A stretch of DNA of 64,000 nt from Rotaria socialis (GCA_905331475.1 CAJNYU010000694.1:1-64000), one strand, 5' to 3'. Shown: positions 22,401-38,000, numbered from the stretch's first letter. Notes: generated by a model not told the origin, from the sequence alone. Numbers and translations: made by a program.

Positions 22401-25400
22401 TGAAGACTTTTTATAATTTTTACAATAGTTTCATGATAATTAAGTAAATCGTCATGTTGAAATTTATTTATTTGTTCATATTGAATTTTTAATGAAATAA
22501 ATTCATTTCGAATAAGACGTATATATTCATTGTCGGTTTGTTGGGAGGCACAGGGGCGATGCGGAGGAGAAACAGCCATTTCAGTTGATGTATAAACTGT
22601 TTCAAGGCTGCATTGCACATAATCATCCTCTTCCTCATTGTTATTTGTTGAGTTTGTTGTCGAAATTACGATTGCCGTTGCTGGTGATGTGCCATTGATT
22701 TGACAATCTGCTAACGATTTTGTTATTGGAATCGTTTCTAAATAAAAATTTATCACTTTTTGAATCAATTTATTTGTCAACTGGGAATAAATAAAAATGA
22801 AAAAATTGCATTTTAGCAACAACAGTAAAAATAGTAAAAGTTGTACAAGACATCATTGGAAATTTCTTTTGATTAGTATTGTTTAAAACCACAAATTATT
22901 TGAAATAATTGATACTGACAATGTTTTACACTGATAAACAGACATCCATATTAAAACTGAACGGTACGCGAAAGGCTATGTAAACGTACTATCGTTGTAA
23001 GAGCATCCACTTTGATTATAAAGAAATTATGAAAATTAATTAATTTGTACCTATTTTAGTGTCTACAATTCTAAAAAATACGAATCTTGTTAATTTTGTT
23101 GAATTGAATTTCATTGGGATACTGTAGCTTAGCTACAAAAATGATTCTAAAAAAACATCTAAGAAGATTTCCAGCTACAATGAATATCTATGTATTGAAA
23201 TCTGATGCCTCAAAAGAATCACAAGTTTTTATTATGGAACACTAGGTCAATAGAAAAAAGACTATCTTCAAATCTTGATAGTAGAAAAACAAGAATTCGA
23301 CTATTGTAAAAATGTATTCATAGTTTATACAAGAGAGGATTCGATAGCTTCTCGTAGAAAATAGTATTTTGATCAACGGATGACATATATTTCTAATCAT
23401 TTTTTTAAATCAAAATCTGTGAAACATATTTTATTTTATATTTCTTTTCGTTTTTTTTTCTTTCTTTTTTATAGTTCACAAAGAATAGTGAACAATTCTT
23501 TGGTCAATCATAAAATTTGAAGGCGTAAAAGATTATAGTATCAGAAATAGAGTCATTTCTTGATTTTTATTTTCGGAATCGAATCAATTTTTTTCTGTCT
23601 CAACTATAACTATAAACTTTTATTAGAGTTTAAATTTTAATCTACGTATATAGAAATACAGTTTATATGTTATATTTATGATTTCGTCGAAATCTATCCT
23701 AGTGACATGTTTTTTCCTGAAAATAAATACATGAATGTTAAGTTTAATGTGTAATGGGAAAAAATAAAGAATGACAATTTTCTAATCTAACCTTTTGATG
23801 AGTTCATTTCCTCATTGCTATGTTGTTGTTCTATGTTTGATTCTATCGCATTAATTGTTTCGATTACATTATCATTAATGATTTGTTTTAGTTGTTCGTC
23901 TGTTGATAATGTTTGTGCTATTAGTTGTTCGTGCGGTGATTCAACATCCGATGATGATTGAGAACGAACAACTGTTGATCGACTACTACTATTTGTTGGG
24001 GAAGGAATTTGTTTTGGCATATCTTCATTGATAATTGTTGTTGTTTCTGATGGAATTAATACAGAAAGTGGTACCAAAGGTGTGTTTGAATATTCTTCTT
24101 GAGAAAATATTTGTGTGCAACGAATAAGTGAATCAAGATTCATTAAATGATCAATACTTTGTGTATCGCTAATCAGTATAAAAAAAAAACGAATCAAGTA
24201 AATTAAAATCATATATAAAAATACTTGTTCTGTTGTTGTATTTCAGGAAATTCTTCAAACAAATGATCAACTTCATTTAAGGTCAAATCCGGTAAATTTA
24301 AATCTAATAATGATAATGGTTCTTTCTATTATAAAAAAATTAAAAATGAATTAATCTGTTATAAAGATGAACAAATCTTACAATAAAAAATGTTGGTAAT
24401 ATTTTGAGAGATGGTAATAAATTAAAAAGAAAATGTGATTCTAAAATTGTTAAAAAAAATAGGTTTTTTCCAAAAACAAATTGTGAATATCATACCATGC
24501 TGTTTAATAAACTGTTCTCTTTTAGATACTTCATCATTATGAATATTCTTTGATTCAAGACGAATTGTTTCAGCGAACTACAGAATGTAGATAAAAAAGA
24601 TTTAAGTGAAAGAAAACGAAAATCGACAAACTTTATTGAAAATCTTTGCGTATTGTTTTCGTCTAACACATTCATATAAAAATAAATAATAAAGTTTCGG
24701 TGTTTGATTCAGTTGTTGTAAAAATAACATAGTTTTTTTTGTTCGATTTAATTTATGAGTATACATGGAAAGTTTAGTATCATAATCAACTAAATGTCGT
24801 TGAAGAAGCATAAGATTTCTAGAAAAAAAAAACATTTTCTAATTTTTATGAATTTTCAAATATAATCTCATTTACTTGAATCTTCGATGTAATTGATCAA
24901 TAATTTCTTGTTTTGATTTTCGAACTTTTCTTTCTATATCAATCAATGTCTGATGTCGTTTGCTTATTTCAATTAAATTTTTTGAATGAATTCCTGATAT
25001 ATCTTTAATTAAAGACCAATCTTTTTGATTGCCAACATTTGAACTGAATCTTTGTCTTTGACTTATTAGATACTGCAAAATAAAAAATGAATTAATTTTA
25101 TTCTAAACTGAAATCATTCGTTTTATCTTGATCTACATCGGCGCAATCTTTTTGTTCATGTTGCCAATGTTTTGCATTTGCTAATTGATTTTGTAGAAGA
25201 GTAAATCGATCTTCTATACCAATCATATGTTTTAATTCACGATTTGATAATCTTTCTAATAAACCATCAATTTCAATATTCAGTGAACATAAAAATTCTT
25301 CAGTGCACTAGATAATGGATTCAAATTCAAAATCTGATTTTTATAGAAAAGATTTGTAATTACCTCATTAATAAAATGCTTGCATCCATCGATTATATCT

Positions 25401-27450
25401 TCCACTTTCACATTGGCTAACTAATCAATACAAAAACAAAAACAGTAAATATTTTAAGTTGAATTGATCATTTACAAAAAATTGTTCTACTGAACCTGTG
25501 ATTACTGTAAATGAATTACTCAGTTTAGTATAAAAATTACTATACTTGTTTTTAACTGTTTTTCTGTAATCCAAAGCATAGAAGTTTTAATGTAAATAAT
25601 TTACTAAAACATTTTCAACTCTTAGATATGAAATGGTAGATTGAAATATTTCTCTCTATACACAACGGACAGGAAAAAAAAGAACGGACTATTTAACAAT
25701 AAACTGCAAGGGCAATAATCCAAACTAATACTTTCTATATTGAGATCATAATTTGATTGCAATGACATTTCACTGAGATTAGCAAATGTTTTAAATGTCT
25801 TTCAATGAAAATCATGACTATTGTGTTGCATTTTCGAGTTAAATTTAGTTATACACGGCGAAACTAAAGATACATCGAATATTCGAGTAAACTCGATTTT
25901 TTTGTGTAACATACTTATTATCAACTACTATTTCTCGAAAATTTAATATATCCACAACAAAAGATTTTATTTCCGTGTAAAACCTATAATATTTTACAAA
26001 TCACTTGATGGGCAAAGTATTCCATCAAAATATCAATTTATGACTTCTCAATATCAAACTAGTACTTGATAGAAAGATTATCGTTGATACATGCGAGATT
26101 TCGAATAGATTATACATTTGTTAAACTTGTAATCATGGTAAAAAAAACTGAGTCACCAATACACATGCCATAAATACTGGCATTGTTGATTATCGTGGTA
26201 TCCTCAGAAGAAGACTCGGCAAAACTGTAGTATCTCTATTTGAGATACTATGAAAAAATATATGGATATTTTTTTCTTGCAAGAAATATTCATCTTAAAA
26301 CTATTGGAAATTGGCTGCTGGTAAAGAGAAAAAAATCAAAGTAGAACAGTCGAATTACTTGAGTAGTGATCCATTCAAATAAGGACAAATCTCCGCCAGT
26401 TTGAATATCATTATCATTTTGTGCTAAATAATTTGGACTTGTTGTTATTGTCGAACTAATCGATGATGATGAAGTCGATGATGATACAGTTGATTTATAA
26501 TATATACCCGTAGAATTATCTATTGAAGCCACTAATTTACTTGGAAGTGTTAATTGATGTAGAATTTTAATTGCAAGAGGAAGGCTAAAATTGAATAATT
26601 TTCTTCAGATTTTTAGGTTTCTTGTAAGAAAAAAACCTTTCGAAGAGTTCCAAATACGACGGTCTTTCCGATAGATAATTTTGATATAAACGATTGAATG
26701 AATTTCTATTGAGTACAAAGCTTCTATTAATGAAAACAAATAAATTAAAACAAAGTGAAAAAATAAAATAAAAGATAAATCAGAAACGAACGAGATTGTA
26801 TCTTCAATATTAGCAATTACAGCCATCCATCCTTGATATTGGGCTTGTTGATCACGAATGAATCGTTCACAATTTTGAATTATTTTCTGGGCATATCTAT
26901 CGAAATTCTAAAGATAAAAAATAATATCAATAAATTTGAACAAAAATGTTTCATATCAAACTTGTGCAGTGTCAGCTCTTTGAACAATCGTTTCATACGT
27001 TGGTGCCATTGATAACCACTGTTGCACGGTGGCATTATCTAATATTGGTATACTATTTGGTGTTAAGGATATTTGTAATGGAACTGATTTTTCTAAATGT
27101 GATTTATCCAAAAGATAAATTGGATTATCTTCCTACATGAACATAGATATCTAATTAATTCAGAAGTACTAAAAGAAACGAACCGTTCCAGCGCATGTTT
27201 CACGGGTTTTCATACAGACTTGTACAGCATCATCATCTAATAACTCTCCTCCGTTTATGATTAATATTTGTTTTGATGATGCAATTCCATGTTCATGCTC
27301 AATCTTCGTTTTTAATGTTTTTACACTAAATTTTAAAATAAAAAAAAACAATAATAAACAACTAAAAATTTAAAATACATACTTTTGAAAGGCCAAATCA
27401 GTTTCAAATACATAAGTTTCGCCAATATCAACTTGGAATATATACAGCAT
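19434..27450 (-). CDS. RB1CC1: RB1-inducible coiled-coil protein 1 (FIP200), multi-exon
   Basis: The start ATG is at 27450. The first exons (27450-27383, then from 27325) give a ubiquitin-like domain, MLYIFQVDIGETYVFETD then ILIINGGELLDDD, like human RB1CC1 MKLYVFLVNTGT and VLVVNGGE. Further exons show QYQGWMAVIANIEDTI, GGDLSLFEWITTQ and LNQTPKLYYLFLYECVRRK, each with a clear counterpart. The middle (about 24.2-21.5 kb) is Ser/Thr-rich linker and Gln/Glu-rich coiled coil. The C-terminus (20078-19434) is the Claw domain, with the very conserved KEYCQAKKANNRFNVPLGTK then FYRV. The protein scaffolds the ULK1 autophagy-initiation complex and binds cargo receptors through the Claw. By my count of blocks it is about 1,100-1,300 residues, shorter than the human protein (about 1,600). 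Not every exon edge was traced; introns of 0.7-1.4 kb lie at about 20.1-21.5, 22.8-23.8 and 25.6-26.3 kb. Confidence 0.92.
20988..21061 (+). pseudogene. tRNA-like remnant (Lys CTT-like) inside an RB1CC1 intron
   Basis: GGTTCGATTCC (about 21038-21048) is a perfect B-box/T-loop. The T stem GAGGG/CCTTC pairs with one G-T. Upstream, TCTGA and TCAGA form a 5-bp anticodon stem around the 7-base loop TTCTTAG, whose middle triplet is CTT (Lys). A D-loop-like GGTTCTATGCA precedes it. The 3' acceptor strand CACCGGC has no partner on the 5' side, so the gene is degraded or part of a tRNA-derived SINE. It lies on the strand opposite to the host gene. Confidence 0.4.
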
Positions 27451-30400
27451 TTTTCTTTATTTTGTTAAATATCACTATTTAGTTTCATTCAATAGGAAAT
27501 AAAAACAATAGTAAATCTATAAGAAGTACAGATGAATAATTGTTCAGTTGATCATGAGTTTAAAAAATAAGACTCAAATAGTGAGCGTTTTTCAAGTCGA
27601 TCCTTATTTGTAAAAACTATAGATAATGTCGCAGATATAAATGATATATACTGAAAAAAGACAATATATGTTTATTTCTCCGTCGTATGAAAGGACAAGA
27701 CGTAAAAAGAAGCAACAATTGGGTTTTCATTTGTCGCCAATAGCTTTTCAGTGAACAGGAAAAGAAAAAGAAAAATATATATGGGCGCCACTGATTATGA
27801 AATCGATAGTTGATGTTTCATCAAGTTATCGAAAAGATGCAACTTAATATGAAAGCAAAAAAAATTATTCGTCCAATCTTTTTTTTCTTTGTATTTATAT
27901 AACGAATATCTTCGTTATGGTGCGCATGTTGTTTTTGTCAACATGTGATTCATGCACGCGCTTTAGATCCGATCGTTTTTATTCTAAAATTGTGCGTTAC
28001 AATATGACAAGAACACTATAACAGACCTCGAGTTGTTTAATCTGTTCAGTTTTTTAACAAAAATATATAGTTTCTGAGCTGTCACAATGAAGGGATTTGG
28101 CGACTATGCATAATATCGTATCAGCATAGATCTCTACTGTATTTAATTTTCATTTTTTCTCTCCTTAAATTTTGTATTATTTGTTACAAAGTTATAATAT
28201 CCACTATTTCAGCACTGAGATATTTTTGAATTCTACTTTTCCTTTTTGATCCTGACTCCACTTTTTTGCTCATTGCCATATCCCTGTTATGATGAATTTT
28301 ATAAGCATTACGAATGAAGACAAACGTTCAAAAGAAACTAATATTAGAAGTCTCTATCATTAAAAAGTACTTCAAAATAGAGTTAGCTTATCAGGGAACT
28401 CCGCCAACTGATCGATCACTTTTACATCAAGACTATTTACAAACTGTAGACTTGATTAAACTATGAATAGGGTGATATCAATAAAAGATTAAAACTATCA
28501 ATGTAGAGACATTATATTCTTACAATCTTCTTTTAATAAATACCTTGGTCTCATTTGGAGACAACAAGAAAAATTTTTTTCGAGCTGAGATTCGAAAATT
28601 TTGATAGGCACAAGTCTTGCTGATAATTATGTTTTGTAGAAAATTTTTGTATTGTTTGGTCTAATTCGATGGCGAAATAAAAATACGAAACCTACTCCTT
28701 CACATGATTGATTGAGACGACATGTTATTATCATAGTCGTATGTTAGGAATAGCATAACGACAGATCTAGAAAGTCATATAGTAAAGTATTTTTATTGTA
28801 GGCTGTTACGAAGAAATATTTTGAGTTTAAATTTGAGAATATTTTTTTCTGATGTCTCTGAAGAATATCGTGGCATTCGTTGGAAAAATACCGTAAAAAT
28901 CTAGTGACTTCACATCGATTATCTAATGGTTCAAAAATTGTTTAAAGCTACTCATACTTCTTTCAGTTTTAGAAATGTTCTATAGCTGAGAATATCGAAG
29001 GACTGAAGTTTATTAGAATTAAAAGAGCACTAGATGTCTGCATTACTTTTGCTATTGGTTCCTCATGTAGAACTAACTTACGATGAGCACGACAACACTT
29101 AACAGTGTCAAAATACCATCCGATTTCTCGAATCCTTTCATGAGAATTAACTACTAGAAATCACAGAAAGAACTAATAATGGGACTCAATATTTATCTAG
29201 GGTATTATCATGGTAAGTAGAAATCTTGACGCAAACTATTTTACAAGGATCCAAACAAATATTATCAGTTACATATGAAAAACATACAGTTAATTGAGTT
29301 AATAGCAACAAAAAAAATTAAATCCGTTAGGCGACTATCATAATACCTCAGTTTTTTGTGCTCGAATGATACTTTTTGATAGTTGTTTCGCAGTACAGTT
29401 GTATGTATGATTAATACCCTTGACATATATCTATTCCTTCAATGATTGTTTAGTATTGCTACTAACTAGTTCTTTTCTTTCCTTTCTAAGAATTATTTGG
29501 AGTTTAATTCTTTCAGAGATTTTAAGACCAGTAGAGCAAATAAGAAAGACATGTGACATATTCTAAGATTAATTTTCAAGTTCTAGATAAAAAGAATGCT
29601 TTCTACTCGAGTTTTCAAGAATTGGAACAATTCCTAAATCTTAATCTTTCAACACTTGATAATATCAATATACAATTGTTGATATTTATTGTACTTTTCT
29701 CTTGGAAGCATTATTCTTAGAGAAAGCTTCAAGTATTTTTGGTCATGCTATCTTGCTTTCATCGATCGATAAAAGCATGATTATCCTTTCGGTAAAAATC
29801 TAATCAAATTTTGTGCTCATATAAAAATGCCAATTTCATATATTCTGTCGTACAATTCTACCACCAAAAGAAAAACATGATATGAAAAACAATCATATGT
29901 TCAATACAAAAACATTTTCGACATATTTATGTCGAATAATAAAAACAAAGTGTATGTCTGAGATTTTGTGAGAGAATACTACAGAATATGTTTAGTATCT
30001 ACAATAAATATTTTCTAGATATTCTTCTTCTTTTTTTGGACAATATTCTGAGTTTTCATTAGATATGAATCCTATAGAAGTGTGAACAAATAATATGATT
30101 GAGAATTTCGACTGTCTTCATGAAGAAAAACTACTAACTAAAATTTTGATGCTGTATATTTTTGAAAGAACAAATTATCAGCTACCATGTTTCACTTATG
30201 TGACGAAGAATTCAGTGGTATCGGTTTTCAACAGATATTATTTAAATGTTTCCTTAACTGAAGGGAGTCATGAAGAAAAAAAATGATTTTTTTACTACAG
30301 ATCGACTTGCCACAAATTAAGAATAATAATAATAATAGATTAATTTTCCGAATTTAGCTTCAATGAGTGAGCGGCTAGCCACTGTTCTGAAACGTTTCGT

Positions 30401-32055
30401 ACAACAGAAACTATAGTAATCATTTTGGAGTTTTTCAGATTCTAGATAATGATATCGTTTTGTGACGCTTAAAGATCTTCAGCTAAAAATATAGAGAAAT
30501 TTTTAAGGTGGTATACTTTCACTCTAAAACTCTTTTAGAATCACGATTTTATGGCTAGATCTTCAAAAGGTGCAAAAATTGTATTGAACTCTAGAATCCT
30601 CGATGGTTCGACAGACCTTCTTTTCCTGTAGGTTCTAATTTCAAAACAATAAAATAGTAATTAGCACAGGAAATGTATCAATCTCGGTCACCTACTGTGC
30701 CTCATCAAATCAAGACAACTCTATGAATTTGAGTTTTCCGCCGAGATAAACCTATTATAAGGAGATGATGAGTTATCATGAGCTTTTGTTCATGATATCC
30801 AGGAGAGAAGAATCTGAAGCAATACATGAGTTTCCATAACGGTCAAAAGTTTCAAACTTTTAAGATATCAATTTTTATTTAGGATTCAATGGTATAGATA
30901 ATTATTATTTATACTTTATGCAAAATAGTTATTTTCGAAGAATAAATCATTCCCACTATAAAATATGCATTTACACATTCCCTGTAATTGATCACATCGT
31001 ATCAGAAGGTAGACTGAACTTTTGTAGTAGTGTAGCTGTGAGTGATTCATAACGGTGATATCCATGAGTCCATATGCTGATTAGTCAACAGGCGGGAAGA
31101 AAATTTTAGAATTCAGATTTTGTGTGAGTTTTTATACCGTTGAATTATGAATATTATGTAGTAAACTATATTTTTTGAACTCTCATTTCTAAAGAAAAGA
31201 AAAGCGGCTGGTTATTTATTTCTGTACTCTCTGGAATATGAAAATGTGTTTAGACATTACTTTTTTATTATTCTTTTGTAAGTCAATAGTAATCCTTTGC
31301 TTCTCAAGAAATAGAATATTCTCTGAATTATAAAATATCACGTTAGTTATGGTACGTAAAATTGTAAGTCCTAATGTATGAATTGACACCAAACAACTTC
31401 GATAATAATATGATAAGTAAAAAAGGAAATAAATAAATGAATAAATTCATTTTTTTACTTTGTATTATGTTTTTAAATGACATGTAATATAACTTGAATA
31501 AAAAATCTTTTCTAGTATCATAAAACTTTTTGTAGGTAGAAGAACTATTTTCTCCGAATTCCATATTCTATTAACTTTTTTTTTCTATCAAATAGAAACA
31601 CAACAACTAAAGAGTTTTTATTACTTGTGACTTTAACATCAGAGAATTCTGTAAGACGTACCGCTACTCAAATGGGATGGATCAACAAAATCCGTAATCG
31701 GCACATTTATATAAACATGATTTAATCTTTAGACGTTCGTGGAATGTATTTTGATTTATAAAAAAAAAGAAAAGTTAATAATATAATAGGATTATATTAA
31801 TTCATCTCAATTACTGTTTTGTTATATATATGTATATATGCATATACGAGTCACTAAAATTGGTGTGCTTTTTGATATAGTAGATGAACACAATCATTGT
31901 GCAAACGAAGCGATGGAGACAAAGAGAAAAGAAGAACGTCAAATAAAAAGAAATAAATCAGTTAAAAGTAGCACCGACAACAACAAGGAATGATAAACAA
32001 AAGAAAAAAAAGAACAGGAAGGAATACTTTTCTCGCGTAGGTAAATGTGTTATCA
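27451..32055. other. 4.6-kb intergenic region, no gene seen
   Basis: AT-rich throughout with a short (AAT)n at about 30329-30340. Open frames such as 30095-30286 and 31343-31564 have no recognisable similarity and lack splice or start support. The myosin 3' UTR and the RB1CC1 promoter must lie at the two ends. Confidence 0.5.
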
Positions 32056-35000
32056 TTAAACAAGTGAAAGAAAATCGAGATGAAGTTCAAGTGGTATATC
32101 CAGTTGGTCGAGTGCAACTGTTGATGGAACATAAGGGTATATGAGTGGAAATGTAAATGAAAGATCAAAATTTTCTTGTTGTTCATAGTCAATTTTAGTT
32201 TGATCTACTGTTGAACCAAGTCTTTGTTGTTTTAATAAATCAGATACTCGTTTAATTAATGCTGGTGTTACTTGGTCATCGAAATCATCCATTGATTTAT
32301 ACAAACTTAATAATTTTGTTACCTAGGAGTATAATTCAATTTAGTGTTTATTTTCATTTCAAAAATTTTGATTTACTTGAACAATTGTAAGTTTTGTGCA
32401 AACATTACTGATACTCGTTTCATCTTTTTTACAAAGAAATAATTGAACTGCTTGCGTTAGTGGAAGTAGACAATCAGAAGCACCACTTTCTTGTAAATTT
32501 TGATCGCGTAACCATTCGGTTAAATGGTTTAGATTGTATCTAAGAAAAATAAAACAAAAATATCATTTTATTTCTTTTTATGAGAGTCGAAAATAAAATT
32601 CACCGAATTTGAAGGGCTTTACTCCAATTACAGCAATCACTGCGCACAAGTAGACCACGAAGAGCTTGAGCATCAACTATATAAAAAATCTTAAAAGAAA
32701 AAAAACAAGGAGTTAATTTAGATTGAATAGAATGAATAATTGATAAACCTGTTTGAATAGTTGTTGGACAATGATTGGTTCAACTGAGTACATTTGAAAT
32801 AATTTATGATAATCATTCAACTACGTAGAATTCTATAGAATTTTTCCAATTAAAAAAGTTTTTTTATACTTGTTTAAGAAGATCTTGTGCTGAAAACTTC
32901 GATCGTTTCTCATTCGATCCTGATGTTGATGTTATTGCATTTACAGATGAGATTCCGCCTGAGTCCAGATCTTCATGTTCAATTATAGCAGGAACTAAAA
33001 ACAAATATTAAACATTGTTTTATCGAATATCGGTAACAAGCAACTTACTTATCATTGGTAATAATTTAACTTTAATTCGTTTGAGAATTTCATCATACAA
33101 ATGAACAACAAGATCAGCAAAAATAGTCCGATAATCAGTTAAATCAAAATTTCTTAATGCTTGTTCATTTTGTTTTGGTGTGTTTGTAACTTGATATTTC
33201 TTTTATGAAAGTTTATTTGTCTTTTTAAACATATTAAATTTAAAAAAAACAAAGCATACCTCATCGCCACTGTATTGTTGTAATACATGAAGAAATCGAA
33301 CTGTATTTGTGATCCATAGGATTGGATAATCAATATCTTCATTTCTCTATAACAATTCATATTAATTATTATTTTTTGTTAACATCTACTGTGAATAGAA
33401 ATGTTTTAAACTTACTCGAGGAGCTTTTTTGATTTTCTTTGTCACCGCTGATAAAAATCCAGCAACATGTGCTTCATCATCAACAAAATCAATGTATCGA
33501 ATACACATAAAAAGTATATAGGCTGGAATTCCAGGAATATATTTTGCAGCTAAGCGAGGTTTTAATTCTACGTTAAAAATAAATTTAAAAGCTTTAAAAC
33601 AAAAGCGAATAAACGAAAGACAAACCAAGAATGACTGCATCAGTTATGCGTTCTGTTTCTTGTGGATTACATTTAATCATTCCACTAAAATGTCTTGTAC
33701 TTTGACGGCGAAGGTCAACATTTCCTCCTACGTTTCCTGTTGTTGTTGCTGTTACTGTTGTTAATAATGTAGAATTAGAAACATCAACATGACTAACGTA
33801 TGAAGGAAAACCACCTATTGATCCATTTTGTAGTACTTGCTCCAACGATAGATTTCCTATTTGAGATGAATAGAAATGTTTCTTATATTTTACTCAAGCA
33901 AAATTTTCATTAATTCTGAAAGTTAGTTTTCATTTTGAAAATAAATTTTGAAAAAATCAAAAAAACACAAAATAAAAGAGACAGTAAATTATCGCTATTT
34001 GAATGTAGTTATAGTCGAGGTAAGTTCAGTGAATACATTTTCTATTGTTAAAATCTTTAATTGAAATATTTGGATAAAACTCAAGTTATATATATAAGTT
34101 AAATGTATTCGTAAAAAAGACTTTGTTAATTATGAGTAACGATATATTGTTATGAAAGTATAGGCTACTTTTTATTTTAAAATATTTTGGAACCAAGTTC
34201 ATAATGAATATATTTCTTTTATGTAAATATAATCACGAAATGGCTTGTGGATACAAAGGAAAAATATGTTGGTCATCAATTTAGAAAATCTTCTAATAAA
34301 AAGTAGTAAATCACAGAAATTTTTATGTTGAAAATCTGAAGAGTAATAGTCTTTTAGTTACGACCTATACTTTTCTACACAAGTGTGACATAAAAAATGT
34401 ATACTTATTACTCATGAATTGTTGACAACGAATGGCTTGAAAATTCTCTTTTGTTAATTACAAAACTGTTAGTCTCAACTAACCTGCTGAAAAACTTTTA
34501 TTAACAAGTTTGATGACACGTCTCAATTTTCGAATTTCCACTTGATTAGTTTCAATTTGTTGATGAAGTTCCTAAAACAAAATAGTATTTATAGCTATTA
34601 TAAACTAATCAAAATATAGAACAAACAAGATTTTCATTGATGACACTAGCTATCTGTTGTTTCATCGAATTGTCAGCTGTATTGCTATCAATTGATTGAC
34701 ATAGATGAATGTTTTCTACTTCAAGTAGTGCTAAACGTTCTTGTGTTCTTTCATATTCACGTTGATATGATGTTCGACATTGTTCAAGTTCAAGTTCGAG
34801 CATTCTATTTTTATGAAAATAAAACAAAATAATATCGAAATAAAAACATGTTTTTACTTATTAATTTGTTTTTGACTTTGATAAGCTTGTTCAATAGCGT
34901 CAGCTGCAATAACATCATCCGTTTCATTCTCATGTTGCATAACGCGTTCTTGTAATTTTGATTTCATTTCAATTTGTTCACGACGTCGATGGTCTAACTC

Positions 35001-38000
35001 AGCATTTAATGCGTCGAATTGAGCTAAAATAAAATCAAAATCACATTTTAAAAATAATAATTAATAATAATGTTGATCGTACCGAGCAATTGTTCTTTAG
35101 CTGCTTTTTCATCACCTTTAAGTACTTGTTCTCTTAATGCTTTTAAATCGTTTTTTAATTTTTCCATTTCTAATTCATCCAAATGCCATAATGAATTTTT
35201 TTTAATTGTACCTGATTTCGATGAATTCGTTACTCCTTTATCAATTTCTTCAATCATTGTTTTATTTTCTTGTTCAAGTTGTCTAAGACGTCGTTGAAGT
35301 CGAAGAAGTAGGCCACCACCTGTTTCACCAATATCCTCGAACATTTCATTGGTTTGCATAGTTGTTAAAAGACGTTGATGATTATTCACAGTAGATGAAT
35401 GAAGAGGAGGTGGACGACGAGGAGTTAAACCATCATTGACCATTGATCCTTGATCCTAATGTAAAAGTAAATATGTGCATTAATCATTATTGTCATCTTT
35501 GTCATTAGAAGATTGACCGACATAACTCAAATTGAGATATATACTCGATTAGAAAGACATAAATAAGTTTTCAAATATTTCTTTTATAGACTACTTAAAT
35601 AAGAATGCTTGAATAATTTGATCTGATTTGAGAAAGAAAACATCTACTAACTTCTGTTCTCCTACTAAGATCATGAAAATGAAAAAAAAGCAAGGTCTTT
35701 TTCTTGTTCATTTTTTACTTTGATTGCCTGTGGGAATTAATTAATCTGAATTCCCGCAAGTTTAAAAATTCGTGATATTTATTTGACTTGTTTATTTTCA
35801 GATAAAACTTGTTTTGTTTCAACATACAAACTATTAAGCATGTATTTAATTGTCATGTAAAATTAATATTTCAATCAGATTAAAAAGAAAGTAAACTAAA
35901 AATAAATTAAGATTGTCGATATAGAATTTTTAGATAGTTCACATTATTATTTTAAAGAGATTTTTAAAAACTAGTTCACGAGTTTAAAAGTTTGTTCCTA
36001 ATGAAATGACATCTCATTGAAAAATCATCTTTTAGTAGAAGACTATTCAAATATTTTTCTCAATAGATTTTTCCATTTGAACGTTTTACTGTTTAATGTT
36101 CTAACGGACTAAAAATATACGATAGATAATGTGCGTATTGACGAATCAGTGTAGTTCTAGTCGCAGAATATTTCATATAGATGCCAAAATATATTTGACA
36201 ATTTTTAGATCTATAAATTGAAATATAATTCATTCTTCAAACATTCTATCTATTTCTTAAACACATGTTCAACAACGACTAGTTCTTTTTTCCTGACATA
36301 ATCTGTTAGTGACTGAAAGAATAATAACAGTACAGCAACGTTAAAGTAACACTAAAAGATCGAAAACTATTAACAATTTTTAGTCTCATAAAAAAGCACC
36401 TTGTACTAATAATGCAAGATTCTGCCCTTGTTTTCTCTTTGATCAATACAATTCTTGAATTATTCATTAATGTTAGTTCATCACTCATTTTTCTTTACAA
36501 CGGAAAAAAACCTTGTTGTGCTATTATAAACAGAGGAGGACAGATAAAACTCTCATCCTTGAATTACGTCAATTTCTCTCTAGTATGTACATGTAGAAAA
36601 TGTTTATCATAGACATGTCTGATTAAAAAATAGCAATACATACGGGTAAATCATATAGATCAAGTGTATCCATAAATTTCGAATCCCAAGTCATATTTGA
36701 ATCAGATACTGCTGGTTCTACAGCATTAACATTGCCATTTTGAAATTCACTTTGAAGATTTTCACATTTTTGTTCTAATCTATGCATTTCAATAACAAGT
36801 CTTTGCCGTTGTTGTCTTTCAGTATTTAATTCTTCTTCAAGTTGTTTAACACGTGTTAACGATGAGTCTTGTGTTGATAAATCTCCAAGTAATTGTTCTT
36901 CTAATTTTGCAATAGCTTTTGTTTTATTTTCGAGTTCATTTTTTAATTGTGAAATTAATTCATTATTTTTTAAGATAATTTCATCTTTTAATTGTTTTGT
37001 TTGAGTTAAATCCGAACGGATTGACACATTATCAGATTTAAGACGTTCATTTTCTGATCGAAGTCTAATAGAATAAAAACAAAAGAATTCTTAGAAATGT
37101 GTCAATACAACAAAGACTAAATTTCTCGTACGTTTGAAGTTCTTCTTCTAAAGTTGATTGCTTCTTTAAATTTTGTTTCAATTCTTTATTTTGAACTTTA
37201 AATTGTTCAAGTTCTTTTTTCAAATTTTCAAATTCTTGTTCTTTGAGTATTAAGCGTTCGTTGTCTCTTTTCTGTTCATCGATTTTATGTTGTAATGAAA
37301 TTATTTTGTTTTCTAAGCCTTTATTTAATTGTTTTTGATGTTGAATGGAACGTTGCTCAACTCGGAGTTGTTTAACTTCTAAGCAAGCTTCGCGTCTTCG
37401 TTGATGTGATTGTAAAAGTATAATAGCACGTTGAAATGAAAGAAATCTTCGACGTGCAATCCACATACGTATCGATGATTGAAGTACAAGAACACTTCGT
37501 TCAATCATTCTTTGTTGAAGATTTTGTCGAACTAAATTACTTCGACAATGAGCTTGAATATCAATTATAATACAACGAAGTGTTTGAAAACTACGATAAG
37601 CTAATTGCATACGCCATAACGATTGAAATGTAGTAATAGCACGCGCACAACGAATTTTTTCTGCATGTTTTCTAGCTATATATCTTCTTGATAATGTTTG
37701 AAGTACAAGTATTGTACGTCGAATTTTCAAATAACGTTTTCGAGCATAATAAGCACGATAGGTTGTTTGAATTTTAATAGTACAAGCACGAAGTTTTTCT
37801 GAACGTAGTTTTTCTAAATAAGCAACTTGTCCAGCGCGAAAAAAAATTTTTGTATTTCCAAATTGATATTTATCTTTATCGGAAATTAAATTGTTAAGAA
37901 TATTTTCACATGTTCGACGATGATTTGTACGATCAACTAATGATGAGCGAGTTAGCAAACGATATCGAATAAAAAAATCATGATAAGTCCAACGAGATGG

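Noticed and set aside
28000-31600. Several 60-75 codon ORFs
   Set aside because: No start context, splice support, homology or composition distinct from the AT-rich background.
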